This document shows positions 63,457-64,000 of a DNA stretch of 64,000 nt, piece after piece (positions within the stretch are counted from its first letter, which is position 1; each line of letters begins with the position of its first letter). The notes beneath the pieces were generated by a model that was not told where the DNA came from, did not search any database, and saw only the letters and a list, made by a program, of their open reading frames with translations. The stretch comes from Lachnospiraceae bacterium (lineage in GTDB: Bacteria > Bacillota > Clostridia > Lachnospirales > Lachnospiraceae): NCBI GenBank assembly GCA_009780115.1, contig WRAQ01000003.1, forward strand, positions 62,001 to 126,000, in the 5' to 3' direction. The translations under genes were made by a program, and so were the position numbers.

Positions 63457-64000
63457 ATGACATATCTTACGATTATTATCCACAAAATTGATTACAAGAT
63501 TTTTTTGACAAAGTTTAAATCATCCATAAATCAAAATCCGGCTTCTTCACGCACCGGTTTTCGTGACACATTTTTGAGTATAATTCAGCCATTGTTGCCA
63601 ACCTTGGAATCTCTTACTTTAACCAGAAATATAATTGCTATGCAGGCTAACAAAATTGCGATGGATTATGGGCTTGCTATTAACACGTATCTGGAAAAAA
63701 CTGACACATATTTCAAGAAAATAAAAGAAGGGAATACGAATTGTATGCTTACTTTATCCATTACAATTGAAAAAATTGACTATCAAAAGATAATCAATGA
63801 GATTAAGAAAAGCGCTTCTTCCCAAAATGATAATGCTATTTTATCCGACGTTTTAAACATCGTCGAGCCTTTTGCCGCCGAGACACTTAATACTATCCCA
63901 CCCGCTGCAATCGCCGATTTGTTTATGTTACTTGGAAAAGATAAAATTATTGACCTTGCTAAAAAATATGGGGTGAAGCTTTCTGATTTGTCGGTGACCG
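63457..64000 (+). CDS. Unrecognised protein with internal duplication (partial, runs off the window)
   Basis: At least 181 residues, starting MTYLTIIIHKIDYKIF and open to the window end. Two similar units are visible: residues ~3-85 and ~102-181. Matching pieces are YLTIIIHKIDYKIFLTKFK with MLTLSITIEKIDYQKIINEI, FLSIIQPLLPTLESL with VLNIVEPFAAETLNTI, and KIAMDYGLAINTY with DLAKKYGVKLSDL. No known domain is recognised, and no signal peptide or TM is seen. GGAG (63442) is 11 nt from the ATG. A second start at the repeat junction is in frame but not separated by a stop. Confidence 0.7.
   Translation, partial: MTYLTIIIHKIDYKIFLTKFKSSINQNPASSRTGFRDTFLSIIQPLLPTLESLTLTRNIIAMQANKIAMDYGLAINTYLEKTDTYFKKIKEGNTNCMLTLSITIEKIDYQKIINEIKKSASSQNDNAILSDVLNIVEPFAAETLNTIPPAAIADLFMLLGKDKIIDLAKKYGVKLSDLSVT

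Overview
The window looks like a chromosome segment of an anaerobic, endospore-forming Firmicute, most likely class Clostridia. The evidence is a mraZ-rsmH-ftsL-pbp-pbp-mraY-murD-ftsW-murA-ftsQ-ftsZ division/wall cluster followed by spoIIGA-sigE and sigG, a Gram-positive PolC, a priA-def-fmt-rsmB-rlmN-prpC-prkC-rsgA block, strong GGAGG-type ribosome binding sites, AT-rich DNA and an [FeFe]-hydrogenase-type sensor. I cannot name a genus. Almost all housekeeping genes lie on the minus strand.

Layout. 1-2.5 kb: WYL regulator, mutM, SH3 protein. 2.6-12 kb: a signal-transduction island with a kinase-like protein lacking its ATPase domain, an [FeFe]-hydrogenase/chemoreceptor fusion, two stand-alone receiver proteins, a six-module hybrid kinase, a membrane chemoreceptor and a two-part response regulator. 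12-17 kb: metallopeptidase, sigG, anion permease, ylmC/ymxH, sigE, spoIIGA. 17.3-20.4 kb: ABC exporter and subtilase, sitting between spoIIGA and ftsZ. 20.5-34.2 kb: the division/wall cluster with a MraZ operator in front. 34.3-39.6 kb: DUF2142-like membrane protein, SPFH/zinc-ribbon pair, nitroreductase, acetyltransferase. 39.6-53.9 kb: ychF, rsgA, prkC, prpC, rlmN, rsmB, yugP-like, fmt, def, priA, murE, DUF2164. 54-64 kb: a GGDEF-variant/GAF protein, PfkB kinase, recJ, polC, and the start of an unrecognised protein with an internal duplication.

The most unusual content is between the genes. At least four families of structured repeats are present. Family A (about 110 bp; nine copies carrying at least part of the core, plus one coreless relic) has long inverted arms whose sequence differs between copies while complementarity is kept; all nine point with the downstream gene. 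Family B (about 60 bp, two hairpins) occurs twice inside reading frames in the same frame (SpoIIGA C-terminus and the DUF2142-like protein) and once upstream of a metallopeptidase gene. Family C lies in the leaders of prkC and polC, with compensatory changes in its closing stem and a nested second hairpin at polC. Family D lies in the ftsZ and ftsQ leaders. A multibranched foldable segment (49112-49254), twin hairpins (38485-38548) and an orphan intrinsic terminator (54105-54127) add to this. No transposase, CRISPR array, tRNA or rRNA was seen.

Working together: the wall genes supply lipid II precursors and the septal machinery. PrkC/PrpC can tie muropeptide sensing to growth and germination. 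SpoIIGA, SigE and SigG run the sporulation cascade. The 2.6-12 kb island could form a hydrogen- or redox-responsive phosphorelay, which is inference from domain content only.
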